64,000 bases of DNA from Gari tellinella (Eukaryota > Mollusca > Bivalvia > Cardiida > Psammobiidae), in the NCBI GenBank assembly GCA_922989275.2, contig OV277864.1, positions 72,110,158 through 72,174,157 of the forward strand. Reading direction: 5' to 3'. Positions within the stretch are counted from its first letter, which is position 1. Each line of letters opens with the position of its first letter. Position numbers and translations under genes: made by a program. This document shows, one piece after another, positions 20,084 to 32,998 of this stretch. The notes beneath the pieces are model-generated. The model worked only from the letters and a program-made list of their open reading frames with translations. It was not told the origin of the DNA and searched no databases.

Positions 20084-22113
20084 ATTACACCGCTCAACTG
20101 GAAACTCACTCGGTCTGGAAATCACATAATTGCATAAATATAACATTGTACGGTCATCTGAGTAGAGAATGTTCATCTCTGATACAATTTCAAAGACATT
20201 GATTGGCATCAACAATGTCATCAGCAATGTCTACAAGAGTGCAAATTGAATAGCACATTATTCACAAATTGTGCATGCCTTCTTTTGCGTCTCTGATGTA
20301 AATTGGCGGGAAACTGAATACCTTAATGGTAAACACTTATTATATACATACCGGCATATGTCAACCACTTCGTGTCATGTGTGTTTGTTTTTTCAAGTTT
20401 ATGAGTAGGTTAATGACAAAAGTATTATCTCGATGAGTGTCAAGTAGCTGGATCTTGGTAAGACGCTGTGTTACTTCTCGTTTGATCGTTTTGAAAATAA
20501 TTACCGTATTCGGGAAAACACGATGAATTAGTTTGTTAACCGCTGGTTAAAAGATTTCAAACAATTTAGATCTTTATCAGACACGGAGTATAAATCGTCA
20601 GAATTCCATGAAAATATTTTTATATAGCTGTAAATTATTGATTTGTATTGTCGCTTCTTTTTAACGTCTTCCCCACTGCAGTGCATTTAGAAAGTTTACA
20701 GAGTAAAGATTGACTCCCAATCTTATGATAAGCACAGACCATTAATATCATCTATGACAGACTCCTCAACTAATTAGATACTATTGTTCAATCACACATA
20801 GATAATAGCTACTCTGAAGCTCTAGTAGTTATTTTTGAAAACTATCAGTTGCACATTTAAGTGCCATATTCGTATGTCTTTGAACCAGAAAAGTAGCATC
20901 AATTATGCTGTTCTATATAGCTATGTTCAACTAGAGTAACGGAGCCTCTGTTGTGCGTTCTGTATTTGAATTGTTCATTTTTTTTGCGTATAATGATATT
21001 TTTACAAATGATTTTGAGTTTGGATAAGAAAGCTAGGCATTGTATACAGATATTCGATGTTTGACAGGCATATTGTACATGCTACTTGAAACATCAATTG
21101 GGACGAACAATGCATTTGTAGATTAGATATGTAAAATCCTGAAAAAACGCAAGGCCATGACTTGTAAATCTTTTTCAAAAATATCTTTAACAGCGTGATA
21201 GGGATAGACGCACACATAATCACAAAAGCATTTACTATAATTATAATGGTGACAATAACTGTTGGATTTTACTGTTATGATAAAGTTACATGTATACATA
21301 CGACCCTCATAGGTTCTGAAATATCGGGTTATAATCATTGTAGTTTATTTCCCTTATTCACCACCTGATGCAATGCAATAAACAGCCTTATTGACCTTGA
21401 ACTTGATATTTCCAATATTTTATCGTCACATATTCTTACACCTAGCGATCATAGATGAGTTTTAGGTACATCTGACTGCCTACCGCGAGCACAATATATT
21501 TTTACAAACGATTTTGGATTCTGAAAAGACGCCGCGTGACACCGCAACATACGCCGATTCAATCTGTTTAACATACATTACATTTTAACTAAATTGTAAC
21601 ATAAAGGAGAATAACGAGTATTCTGAAAAGCAGAGGAGTTGTTGCATTAGAGGGGCTAATGAACGCCTAAAGTAAACCTCCTACTGTGCCCCATCTCTGC
21701 AAAAACACCGAATAGGGGCACATATGTTATGTTTTCCAAATACGCGTGGTAATGCTAAAGCAGTTAATTTTATTACAAGCACTAACTCAGCGTCATCCGG
21801 TTCTGAACCTTTGCTACTCAGTTTCAAACAAGAAATTCCCGTTGTCAATAACCTGTCATTTATACATTTTTATATTACGTCAGCGGTTAGTGTTTCTTAG
21901 AACGGCATATAATAACGTTTTTTTCAATTGCACCTATTTCAATGTACTAAATATTCAAGTAGGCTTATGTCGCAAAGCGATCCAAAACACAAACACCGTA
22001 ATCAGTATATTTGACAATATTTGTCATACACTGCATTCAGTCATCTCTGTTGGTGTTTATTGCAACTTTGAAAATGTGAAGTGAAGTGGATTTTACATGC
22101 TAGCAATCAATAT

Positions 22114-22355
22114 TACAGTGGTGAAGACGTTATTCTTTCCAAATACACACTGTAATATTAACGCTAAAACAATTAATTCCTTTGCAAACAGTTTGGAGCC
22201 AAATAAGACACCGGGTAACCAAGTGTCTAATTGGCCTTTAATTTAGTTGTCACTTGAATTTAATTCTGTTGTGCACATTTTCAAAAGGCTCTCAATATTC
22301 TCATGTTTTCCATTTCGTTTGCATTTCGTATGGGAATATCGTCACATCCACTGTA
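22114..22355. mobile_element. MITE family A, unit 2 paralogue of A7
   Basis: TACAGTGGTGAAGACGTTATTC at the left, CACATCCACTGTA at the right, with a decayed alpha core. Uninterrupted, so H1 entered A7 after the duplication or was later lost here. Confidence 0.85.
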
Positions 22356-22659
22356 TGAGTGCACCTACCTGCGGGAGAATAATCTTATCACACCCGCCCG
22401 GTACTCACATCAATTACAGGTAGGGCGAGGTTTTGTCAGAGCTTTTTTATAAGAACTTGAACCCACTTTTACAAGCAGTTTGTACTTCTTTACTTGATTT
22501 TATCTTTATTGGCAGTTTTGCTGTCAATACTAGAACATCGTTAATTGTTAGCATTTCGTTTAATATGGAGGCTGTAAATATCATTATTATAACCAGTATT
22601 TTCATTATGATTATCATTATTATTAGTAGTATTTAATCGTTAATTTCATTAATATAAGA

Positions 22660-22711
22660 AGTAGTAGTAGTAGTAGTAGAAGTAGTAGTAGTAGTAGTTG
22701 TAGTAGTAGTA
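22660..22711 (+). repeat. (GTA)n microsatellite, unit 2
   Basis: Interrupted GTA repeat (GAA and GTT variants), paralogous to 13691-13729. Confidence 0.9.
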
Positions 22712-23837
22712 TCCCTATTATAATTATTGTATCGCATACTCTTCCTGTTTAAGGCAGGAAGACAATAGTTCAGACTTTTATATCGAAATGCAAGACCAAC
22801 TGCCGGACCAATGCCAATATTAAACTTATATAGAAGACACAGCACCGTTACCGTGTTGTAAGAAATAAAACACACATTGTTAGAAGAATAAAACAAAGTA
22901 GAGTTACTAAGAGATTCGATACAATTTTATCACCATCTAAGAGATGGTAGTAGAAGTATAGGCACTAATCATATTATTATTGTATACTTTGATCAGTATC
23001 ATAACGATATAATGAGTTTTTATACTTTCTGTACATTTAACTAATTTTATTTCGAATTAAAATTATTTGAAAACAATTATGAGAACAATTCACAATGTAT
23101 GAATTTACATCTAAATACATGTATAGTCAAATATTGTTAATGTGCCTTATCTAATTATTAACAAAAATATTTAATCTGTTTTACCAATTGGTACAGGGAA
23201 TTGCATACATTTTAATACTTAAACGATTCCATATTTGATTAATATAAAAAGATCCAATTACGTATGGAGCATAGTGTGATTTTCCCCTAGGCACGATGGT
23301 TATTAATTACTACTTGTGAAAGAAAATGGTTCAACTTTTTTTTACCGCTAAATTCTTCGTATATGTCCAACCCCTTTTAACGTAATTTAGTGTCAGCTAA
23401 GATTTAAAGCAAAAAAAGACTTACGACAGTTCAATAAGAGTGTCAAACAGTTTCGATCCTGATTAAAAGCCGCATAACGCAGCGTCTGATGTGGATCCAA
23501 ATTGTTTGCAAATTAAAGTAAGTCGTCCGTGACGATCGACTTGGTTAATATCAGAGTATGGGTAGGCATGCCACGAGGCCATGTCAATTCTGTAACGAAC
23601 TACAGTATGTGTTACAACACTACTTTCAATTCCAAACACTTTTTGGCCATATCAGAGGTCTGGCAACCCGGCCGCCTTTTAAGGCACGAAACTGTTGTCG
23701 ACCATATTTACAAAATACCGTCTACCTTAAAAAACACTCCGTCAAATTTATGCAATTTATTGCATTATTGTTCGAATAAACGGGAAAGAACAACATATTC
23801 ACGACTTACGTAGTCCCGTATTTCTAGTTGGATATTG

Positions 23838-24030
23838 CAGAGCACCAGATAAGGGTAGTTTTTCAAAAACTAAAATCTTTATTTCTGAATTAAACCCTAT
23901 GGTGTCACTACTCATTAGAATCGTCTCTTCGAGACGATTCTAATGAGTAGTAATACCATAGATTTTGGTGCTAAAAAGAGTGAGAAAATTTTGGATTTAT
24001 TGAAAAAACTACCTCTTATCTGGAGCCCTG
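23838..24030. mobile_element. MITE family C, copy C2
   Basis: CAGAGCACCAGATAAG to CTTATCTGGAGCCCTG, with the perfect inner palindrome GAATCGTCTCTTCGAGACGATTC. Flanked by ATATTG (23832-23837) and ATATCG (24031-24036). Unit 1 has a single ATAACG (14882-14887) at this point, so a 6-bp TSD is well supported. Confidence 0.93.
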
Positions 24031-24696
24031 ATATCGTCTGGGTTTTATCGCTGTAGCTTTACCGACCAATGGCGTATACCTTGATGCACTTAGTGTTCGA
24101 AACAATACAGCTTATCGGATTTCTGACAAAAAATACACTGTTGGAAATAAAGACAAAATTGTAATGTTATTGTTATGTAGTATTTGTTACTTATATTACT
24201 GTATATCCTGTTTACAAGCCTGTCAGTAATAAGATTATAACCTAATTGTATGCCGGTAGAATAACAGTTTGTTGAACAACCCAGACTTTATTCTACGGTC
24301 TTAAAATAGCTTTATAGAATTGCCAATTAACGTCTGGACATTCACCCTGTTTTAAGCAGCCTTGAATATGTCGTATAGATCTTTATCTCGAGGTCATATA
24401 TGTGATGCTATGCCATATATGTGATATTGATGACTTCTAGGTCAAACGATTTGAATATTATCCCCTTGGCAATGACGAGAAAGTCTTTTATAATTGATGC
24501 CGTGCAATGTTTTAGCATACACGCTATTATCTGCTACTTAGACGATTTATAAACTTATGGTATTTGAAATAAATGTCATCACCCGCAGGAACAAAAGCAG
24601 AAACATTCATCAGTAAAGATTAGCCTGTTATCTAAAGGTTAAAACATTTCATTGTCTGTAATGCGCTCTTTAGCCTTAAGTTTTGATACGGACAGT

Positions 24697-24917
24697 TGAC
24701 AAGACGTTATTATTTCCAATCTAAACGAATCCAAATGCGAACGCAAATCAATAAGATTCAGTAAAGTAAAGCTTATTGAATATTTTAAGATATGTTTTAT
24801 ATTGATAATACAATATTTTGATTCTGACCAGACTCCTGGTAACACGGCATTAACTGTTTTGCAATGGTAATAAGGGTCTAGTATAAAGGCGTTTATCGGG
24901 AATGAACGTCTTCTGTA
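24697..24917. mobile_element. MITE family A, copy A10, decayed
   Basis: GACAAGACGTTATTATTTCC at the left, GGCGTTTATCGGGAATGAACG and TCTTCTGTA at the right. The alpha core is almost unrecognisable (GACCAGACTCCTGGTAACACGGC). Confidence 0.6.
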
Positions 24918-25660
24918 ACTACGACCAGTAACCATATTTATATACGACCGTAAAAGAATATTACTAAATTACATATGCAATGCTTTTCACTGATTGATAG
25001 GGGATCTTAAATAGATTATCACGCTTTTAGTATATAGTATCAAGAATACACCAAACAATACTTTACACAGACAAAGGTATATTGTCTGTCACATAATTAT
25101 AAAAAAATAATGATGAACGCTCTCTTAGATATAATTCCAGCATATGTATGTCTATTTCGCTAATATACCATTTAATAAATTTCTGAACTATTTGATATAA
25201 ATGGTTAAACACATGTTCCATCGCATTTCTCTTCTGCAAAACACAGCCACAACAGAAATCTACAACCTTTAAAGTAATGCACATATACGATATGTAGTGT
25301 ACCAAGAATACCCAAGCAAAATAAAAACATATATGTGTAGTACTGGCTACCTGGTGCCTATACATGTAGATAGAGTTACGAACATTTCCCGGTCTCGTCA
25401 AGAATTGTATTCTTAATCAATAGGAAACATGATTCGGTTTTTGTTTTTTTAAAAGATGATAATGACTTATGCCAACGGTCGACCTGTAAAAAAGCAAAAC
25501 AGTATCCCTTTTCTGATGTTGGTATATGCTAAAACAGTATATGAAAATACGCTTGCTTCATAACAAAAAACATAGAATGATACAACAACGTGTGCATGCG
25601 TTTTGTTGTCATTTCTATTTCAATGTATTGCCAGATTATGTTTCTCCAGCAAATCTTGCT
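24918..25660. other. Non-coding part of unit 2
   Basis: A 112-codon minus-strand ORF at 25063-25401 has no recognisable domain, and I do not call it a gene. No repeat supported. Confidence 0.4.
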
Positions 25661-26414
25661 GCCTCTCTTGAAGATGTACTTTGTAAGTTATCACAATGAG
25701 ATCCAGTTTTCTGTACCTAGATTATTGTATTAAGAAATTACGCCTAAATCCAACCATCGGAAAATACTTAACAATTATTAAAATTACCTAACATTCTATA
25801 GAAACTTTCTCTTGTACGTACATCCTTTCTTATCAACACTCCGATGATTCTATGCTTTTGATTCCGTAATAACAGGGTATAACTACACTAATCAAAAGAT
25901 AACAAAGTGAGATAATTTATTTCAATTATAGCTACGATTGTGAACTATCAAACTATGTTTACTATTTTAGCGTATTACAGCTTGTTTGTATATAGTTATC
26001 TTATCTTAGAATTCGCTGGCACATCAATCCACAGTGATACCTCCCTAACACGGTGTACTTGTAAGATAACATTCGGATTTATAATTCAGATGTGTGTTTA
26101 ATTAATGACGGAAGTTAGGCAAAGCGTTCCTTAAGAAGCTTTCTGAATTAGTTCTGTCATGCGTCAGGCAGTAAATTGCCTTAAAGGCAGATAAAGGAAC
26201 ATATTTTAATTGTTAATTTCAGCACAAAGCGAGAGAGAGAGACAGCGCGAAATGTTTTCTAAGGACCTCACGTGTAGCAATATAATACAAAGAATGAAAT
26301 GTATATGCATTAAAGAAAACATTTTGTTCAGGCAATAATTTCAAATCGAATGAGTCCCTCAGTAGCCTTTTACACAATAGCACTGCTATTACGACATATA
26401 GGTATCAGTATGAT

Positions 26415-26632
26415 TTAACCCCTTCATTGCCGTGACGTCATTAATTTTATACAATTCTTGTCTGCGTTTATTTCTCAAATTTAGTTTTTAGGTATTTTTT
26501 TTTTCAGAAATATTGAAATAAGTGTGAAACAGTTTGGGTCTTGATCAGACGCCGCGTTACGTGGCTTCTGATCAGGATATTAACTGTTTGCAAATAACTA
26601 TTGTACTAGGGGTAAGGCAGTGAAGGGGTTAA
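26415..26632. mobile_element. MITE family H, copy H2
   Basis: TTAACCCCTTCATTGCCGTGACGTCA at the left, GGCAGTGAAGGGGTTAA at the right. The TTAA duplication is exact. An alpha core lies at 26530-26592. The right subterminal ACTAGGGGTAAGGCAG matches the opposite end of H1. Confidence 0.92.
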
Positions 26633-27480
26633 CAAAGATTAGCAAGGATAAATATTTCTTTTACAACATCAACATCATTGCAACTGACTCGATAATCTAA
26701 CGAAATTACAGACTGATATCTAGTTAAATCGCTCAACTGGAAATTCACTCGGTCTGGCAATAACATAATTGCATAAATATAACATAGTACGGTCATCTGA
26801 GTAGAGAATGTTTATCTACGATACAATTTCAAAGACATTGATTGACATTAACATAAAAAACATTCATCAATGTCCACAAGACTGCAAATCTAATAACTGC
26901 AGTTCATGACTGTTGCACGCTTTCTTTTGCATGTCTGGTGTAAATTGGCAGAAAACAAGATACCGTACTGGTATATAACTACTATTTACATACAGGTATA
27001 TGTCAAACACTTCACTTGTTGTGATTTTCCAAGTTTAAAACTAGGTAGTTTAACAAAATATTACTGTGTTCAGAATTGTCATTTAAATATTAAATGGCCA
27101 GTTCAAATTTCAAATGGCTATTTTGTATTATTTTACTCCAATTATAACATCAAACACAGCGAAACAATAGAGTGGTCTTTTTTAAGAAGTAAGGTAAACA
27201 TAAATAAGTTTTGCAATCATCTTATTAGGGTCAGTATAAACTTTTAATTATATCGACCATAGACTACAGAGGATAAGACCTTATTTTTGCCCCAAAAATA
27301 TCGTTTGTAATATATTGTTTTCTATGTCATACAGTAAAGAGCTTTATCAGGCACCGAATACAGGTCGTCAGCATTCCATAAAAAATATTTTACTCTATTT
27401 TATTGATTCGTATTCTCCACGGCAGTGTACACAGAAAGCGTACATACTACACGTTGACTTAAAATATAATGGTAAGCACA

Positions 27481-27790
27481 ATAAAATATAGGATATGTCA
27501 TGAGTCGATGTTTAAGACAAGCTGATCTCAAGCGAGTCTATAATTGAAATGTTATTAATACAGCCTTGGCGAGCTTAATAACCTTTCTATTCTAGATGAG
27601 TGACAGATTATTTATCTCACATAACCAACGATTTTAAGCTATTTTGTAAAGCAATATGCATTTTTGGAACCCCGGTGACGTCAAAACGTCTTTAAAATAG
27701 TGGCGTTATATAGTGACGTCATCAAAGTGATCTCACACATGTTGGAGACAAGGCTATTCGTGATCGCTGTTCGTTATGTGGGATATCAGG
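27481..27790 (+). mobile_element. Element K, copy K1
   Basis: It contains GTCGATGTTTAAGACAAGC, a CCTTGGCGAGC apex, AACCCCGGTGACGTCA and TAGTGACGTCATCAAAGTGA. It aligns throughout with K2 in inverse orientation and is absent from unit 1 near 20735-20755. The right arm of the palindrome is mostly deleted compared with K2. Confidence 0.85.
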
Positions 27791-28745
27791 TTTGCCACGT
27801 TCCTCAACTAATTACACACTATATTCTCCAATCACACATAAATAATAAAATACTCTGAGGTTCAAGTAGTTCATTTCAGAAACTTATCAATTTAATATTT
27901 TAGTGCCATATTCTCATAGTTTTGAACCACAATTTTAGCACATACCGTTTAAAATAGCTATGTTCAACTACAATAACGAACATTTCGCTTTACATTATGT
28001 GTTTAAGCTGCAGGAACGTTTTGTGTATACTTGCTGTATCTACAAATAATGTGGATTCTTATAAGATAGCTAGCATTGTATCCGGATGCAATATATTTGA
28101 CAAGCATATTAAACGTGTATTTTAACGTCATTTGGGACGAACAGTACGTTTGCAGATTAGCTAGGTAGAATCTAGAAAACGCGACGCCATGGCTTGTGAA
28201 AGCTTTCAGTTGTTTTGTTCACAAAAAGAAAGCTAAGAGGGACGAAGACTTACATTGACACCAAAACCATATAATATATAATTGTGGCCATAACTGTAGG
28301 GTTTATTGTTATGATAAAGTTTAATGTACATACATACGACCCTCGTATGCTCTGGAATAGTGGGTTATACTCATTTTAGTTTTATTTCACTTATTCGCCA
28401 CCTGATGCCATGCAACAAATTGTCATACTGCCCTTGAAACCCATTTTTTCCAATATTTTATCGTCACATATCCTAACATCTAGCCACCATAGATAAGTTT
28501 CAGGTACGTTTAACTACCTACTCCGAGTACAATGTATTTTACAAATAGTTTTGGATCCGGAACAGATGTCGCGTAACACGGTTACGGACGGGGATCCAAT
28601 TTATTTGACATCCACTACAATATACGTTCATGCAGATTGCATCGAAAACCAACATTGAAAAATGAAGGAAAACAACAATTATACTGAAAAACAGAGAACC
28701 TTGTCATTTGAGGGGCTTAAAGTCGCCTAGGATAAACCTTATATT

Positions 28746-29454
28746 CTACTAATGTTATTGTTCCTAATTATATGCATTAGATATACATGCATAGTAGCTA
28801 ACGTGAGACCTGTTTGCTTAAGAAAGAATTCTAGAAATCATTATAAACACCGTTGTGTGCGTTAGGCTAAATATCTTGTTGGGGTCTGATACATTTTTTA
28901 GTCATAAATTAATAAAAATATTTAAGCATTTCAACGCATGGTATTAGAATTATTGTCGTTTTAAAAGCACAACTCCTGTGTGAAAATAACGCTATATCAG
29001 CTCGAAAATCTGGTATTATAATAATTATATCAATACTTCTAGTTCAGACGAGTCATTTATAAATTTAGGTTTGAAAATATTGTCTTATTCAACTAGTGAG
29101 GACCCACTCATTGTAAAAATACATTCCTAATTGTTTAAAATATTGAAATTGTAAAGCTCGAGTTTACTCGTTTGCATCATCGGGATAAATTAGTTTCTCA
29201 AATTGCATTAATTAGGCGGACAAGCATTACCTTCTTCACTATATTATGTCCGAATATAAATCATGTGTTGTACACTGTTGGTGTAGATGAAACGCCGAGA
29301 AATACGACGTCTCATCTATATCCTAGCATTTATAACCCTTTAACACATAAAAGAAAGTACAAAATTTAAGACCGAATGACGTTAAGTAGACTTTAACTTT
29401 ACTCTCATTTTTAAAGTCATTTTCACTGCACTATTGATCACTGCTAACATAGGG
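28746..29454. other. Non-coding gap
   Basis: No gene or supported repeat. A weak alpha-like pair (GATGAAACGCCGAGAAATACGACGTCTCATC) begins near 29287. Confidence 0.4.
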
Positions 29455-29700
29455 CAGGACTGCCATAATAAAAAATCCTAAGATTTCCAAATTTGCATTT
29501 TTCAAGTGCGATTTTACGAATCGTATCTTTATCTAATAGCCTGTTTCTAGTTTTGTTGACATGCGACTACTTAAAGCAGGCTAAAATTAAAGCTGAATGC
29601 GCCTAAAGGCGCATTCTGCTTTACTTTCAGCCTGCTTTAAGCTACTACAAACTGGAAAAAATCCGAAGATTTAGGAAAAATCCGGAGAAATGGCAGTCTG
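29455..29700. mobile_element. MITE F1 (epsilon core, CAGGACTGCCAT ends)
   Basis: CAGGACTGCCAT...AAATCC at the left and TCCGGAGAAATGGCAGTCTG at the right are complementary with mismatches. The centre (about 29567-29646) is CTTAAAGCAGGC...AATGCGCCTAAAGGCGCATT and its complement. The same core sits in F2 between quite different ends. Confidence 0.8.
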
Positions 29701-30082
29701 ATAAGGAATTAGGTAGCCGCAATACCGACTCAAAATATTAACGGATGCCCCTGTCCTGTGTGGAGAGGAGCAATTCGCGGTAGTTCTTTGTCAAAAACCT
29801 TTCTGCCATCATCTGATATGAAAAAAAAACAAACATAGTATGGCCATTAGATCTCTAGGGATCACTGTACTCACAACTCCCTGTATTTAGAATCAAGACT
29901 GCTTCGAGAGCCACCATGTCCGTCAGTCTCTAGTTTTAAAGATATTTTACTACTATAGGTAGGTTTAAAAGAAAGCAGAATGGGCGATAACGCGCAATCA
30001 AATTACCTTCAGCCTGTTTTTAGGTAACCGTACCTGCGAGGAAATAGAAAGTATATGTTATGGTGCACGGATTCTCATTGTA

Positions 30083-30300
30083 CATAAGAGAAAACGCTAT
30101 TCTCTCAAAATAAATGCATTTTTGCAAACAAAGTTATTAAAAGTGAAAAAACTGTTGAAGATATGCCAAACACTGGCTAATACGCCGTTAATCAGATTAC
30201 AAACCGAATACTACTCGTCTGGTCAGCTTCCAAGCTGTTTGCCACTCGGGATAGAATTTATTGTCAGCATTTATAATTTAGTATCACCTTTTCTCACATA
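30083..30300. mobile_element. MITE family A remnant
   Basis: TACATAAGAGAAAACGCTATTC and a decayed core ending CTTCCAAGCTGTTTGCCACTC. The right end is lost near K2. Confidence 0.5.
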
Positions 30301-30307
30301 AATACCC

Positions 30308-30655
30308 CTGTTTTCTATTGCGAACAACGATGACGAATATCCTTATCTCCAACATGTGTAAGATCACTTTGATGACGTCACTATGACGTCACTATAACGT
30401 CACTATTTATAACGCCGTTTTGACGTCATCGGGGTTCCAAAAAATGAATATTGCTGAAAAAAAGCTTAAGTCGTTGGTAATGTGAGAAAAATAATCTGTC
30501 ACTTGTCGATGTTTGAGACAAGTTGATCTCAAACTCGTCTAGATTAGAAAAGTTATTAAGCTCGCCAAGGCTCGCTTAATAACATTTCAATTCGAAACTA
30601 GTTTGAGATCAGCTTGTCTTAAACATCGACTTATCACAGCTCCTATATCTCTATT
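30308..30655 (-). mobile_element. Element K, copy K2 (fuller)
   Basis: Inverse of K1. One half is a palindrome, GTCGATGTTTGAGACAAGTTGATCTCAAAC and complement, around the apex GCTCGCCAAGGCTCGC (30560-30575). The other half carries TGACGTCA at 30373, 30384 and 30421 plus TAACGTCA near 30395, spaced by 11 bp in the first three. No ORF. Confidence 0.85.
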
Positions 30656-31431
30656 CTATTGTATTGCGTTTCGTTTCGTTTCAACAGGAAAAAATAACGG
30701 CTTCCTTACTGTACAAACTGCACTGTGTAGTAGGTATTGCAAGACTTAGTGTAAATATTGCTAGGTATTTACTTTATGTCACAATAAATTAATAATGACA
30801 ACAGCGATAAGGCTTCGTCTGGAAATATATGTCTATTATCTGTATCCTGCTATGAACGACTTTGTGAAAAAAAGGGGGGGGGTTGATACAGATAAGACGG
30901 TGGTTTATACACCATCTGACCAGAGCCTAAACTAGTTGACATCCGTTTGAGAATGTGCATGTGGCATGTATCTATTGACAACTACATATGACGTATTGAA
31001 TCGAACGACATGATAGCAGGAGTCAGGGCACAGCTTGAGGACTTCGAACTTTAACGTTAAGACCACCCCAAACGCAATAATAAATTTCTGACGAGTATTG
31101 TTCATCTGAGTTGAAAACAGTTTCGTACATGATCAGACGCAAAGTGTTTGAAATTGGAACAAATAAATTTTTGCACAAAGACGTTTATATAAATACGAAA
31201 AGGAATAGTGCATTTGCCCCTGTACTGTTCGAATACGCCGAATAATTTTATCTCTAACAACTAATAGAAACTGGTGTGTAAACTATTTTCTTACACTAAG
31301 TGCACGCAGTACTTTCTCTAGAAGATTTATCTTATCTTATCTCGCACACCTTTCTATCACACAAATCACAAACAGAAGACGTTTTGCTGGAATGTGAACT
31401 CTATTAAACTGGCATTACAATCTGTCAGATA
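30656..31431. other. Non-coding gap
   Basis: A GTTTC short repeat near 30667 and an A7G9-type homopolymer at about 30878-30893. A decayed alpha arm (CATGATCAGACGCAAAGTGTTTG) starts near 31129. No gene. Confidence 0.45.
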
Positions 31432-31644
31432 CAATGGATACTACGTTAGTTTTACCTGTTTAACAGTAACTAAACGCAACCGCAATGGAATACAAAGTAA
31501 CAAATATATAATTTTGATCTGAAAGGCAAACAGTTTGGAGCCTGATCAGGCGCCGGCCAAGCCGGCGTCTGATCAGGCTCCCAATTGTTTGCAATGTTTT
31601 AGCATAAAGGCCTTTGAATTGGAAATAACAACGTTTCCACTGTA
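31432..31644. mobile_element. MITE family A, copy A11
   Basis: CAATGGATACTACGTTAGTTTTACC at the left, GGAAATAACAACGTTTCCACTGTA at the right. The alpha core at 31527-31594 is an almost perfect palindrome with a GGCGCCGGCCAAGCCGGCG apex. Confidence 0.8.
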
Positions 31645-32998
31645 CAACCAGTGCAACAAGGTTTTCCGTAATAGCTTCTTGGGCTTCGATATATGACTAC
31701 TGGCCTGGTGTTCCATTACCCGAATACCTGAAAACAAATGGTTTATTAGATGAAATGTTGCAGTCATATATAGAGATAAAGGTTACATGTACGGACAATA
31801 ATGATCGGAACTTAGTACATCATATTAAATGTCGACTGTGCTGTTACTAATAGTACAAAAGAAAAATATGTTTAAGTTAACTTTAACCGCTAAAACAATA
31901 ATGTAGCCGAATAACTCCTGTCTTATCTGGTTCCAGAGAGACACAAACGGAATGACAGTAAAGGGCACATTGAAACTATGAAACAGAAACAAAAATATCA
32001 GGTGGATATTTTAGGACACCTTGTGACCTAGTTACTAGTCGTAGATATAAACAGACCTAAACAGTCAACCTAGAACCCCGACCAACACCACCCACCCCAG
32101 AAAAAAAAGATAAACTTCTTGTGTGAGCTGTACATTTCGCGGCTAAAATGTTGGAGCTAGATGATCGCTGAAGGATGCAACGTCTAGCAAGTTATAAAAA
32201 GTTGTGCACTCAACATGTAATGGACAACCATAGATTCACGAAAGTGTCATAAACATGTTGATTAGTTGCATTTGGAAAGCGTTTTATTTCGTTCTAACGG
32301 AATAAAAAACAATAGCATCTAGTTGACACACAGCATACGTGAACTATATTTATCTTGTCTACTTAAAGATAATGACAAACATGGCATATCACTATTTCAA
32401 ACATACACACATTTGCATGTACTTACCTTGGTAAATAATTGCAAAAACTTTTTAAATCAACATATTCTAGTGTTATGTAAATTAAAGTAACAAAGTAGCC
32501 GATTTAGGAATGTGCTTGAGAAAGAAATCATCTTTAATTATCTTAATGTAAAAAATATAACACTTCTTCATATTATTATTGTATTCACCAGGGTCAAAGG
32601 TAATAAAGCGCTGTGAGTTGAGTCTGAGATCATTCTCAAGCTTTGGTCGATTAGATTTGAGCAACAGCTCAAATATGAATAATCAAATGCCTGAAGATGC
32701 TTTCATACAACACTCAAACGTCTTTATAACCTTTAGGATTGATGTTGTTTGGTTTGGGGCATAAGACATTGACGTCTACTCGTATATCTCCGCTGAATGT
32801 TGTTATTTTAATTAAGCGTCAATGGTAAATAACTGCCAATGTAGATAAGTGTCGATTAAGATAGAATAATGGATACCCGACCTTTGCCAGGTCAATATCT
32901 ATAGATATTCATCTCTCAGTTTGGACATTTGCCCTGTTAATTAGAAGCAGCCTCACGTCTAGTTAACTTCAATTAGATATGTGACAAGCTGACATTTG
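31645..32998. other. Non-coding gap
   Basis: No gene or repeat supported over 1.35 kb. Confidence 0.4.

Larger units (their letters stand above)
12600..21700 (+). repeat. Tandem duplication, unit 1
   Basis: Colinear with 21.9-28.7 kb. Anchor pairs include 12770/21970, 13383/22367, 13570/22552, 14445/23291, 15420/24590, 16213/25676, 16336/25911, 18075/26262, 19688/26690, 20105/26745, 21300/28336 and 21630/28700. The offset drifts because different insertions and deletions have accumulated. No gene is recognisable in either unit. Confidence 0.88.
21890..28745 (+). repeat. Tandem duplication, unit 2
   Basis: Colinear partner of unit 1, directly downstream. It carries C2, H2 and K1, which unit 1 lacks. 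It lacks B4, I2, G2 and the 16440-17828 segment. The right limit is about 28745, after GAGGGGCTTAAAGTCGCC. Confidence 0.88.

Noticed and set aside
25063..25401. 112-codon minus-strand ORF
   Set aside because: No recognisable domain, no paralogous ORF in unit 1, and codon content like the surrounding AT-rich DNA.
26228..26245. GAGAGAGAGA as a regulatory GAGA element
   Set aside because: Too short and not conserved in the unit 1 counterpart near 18045.
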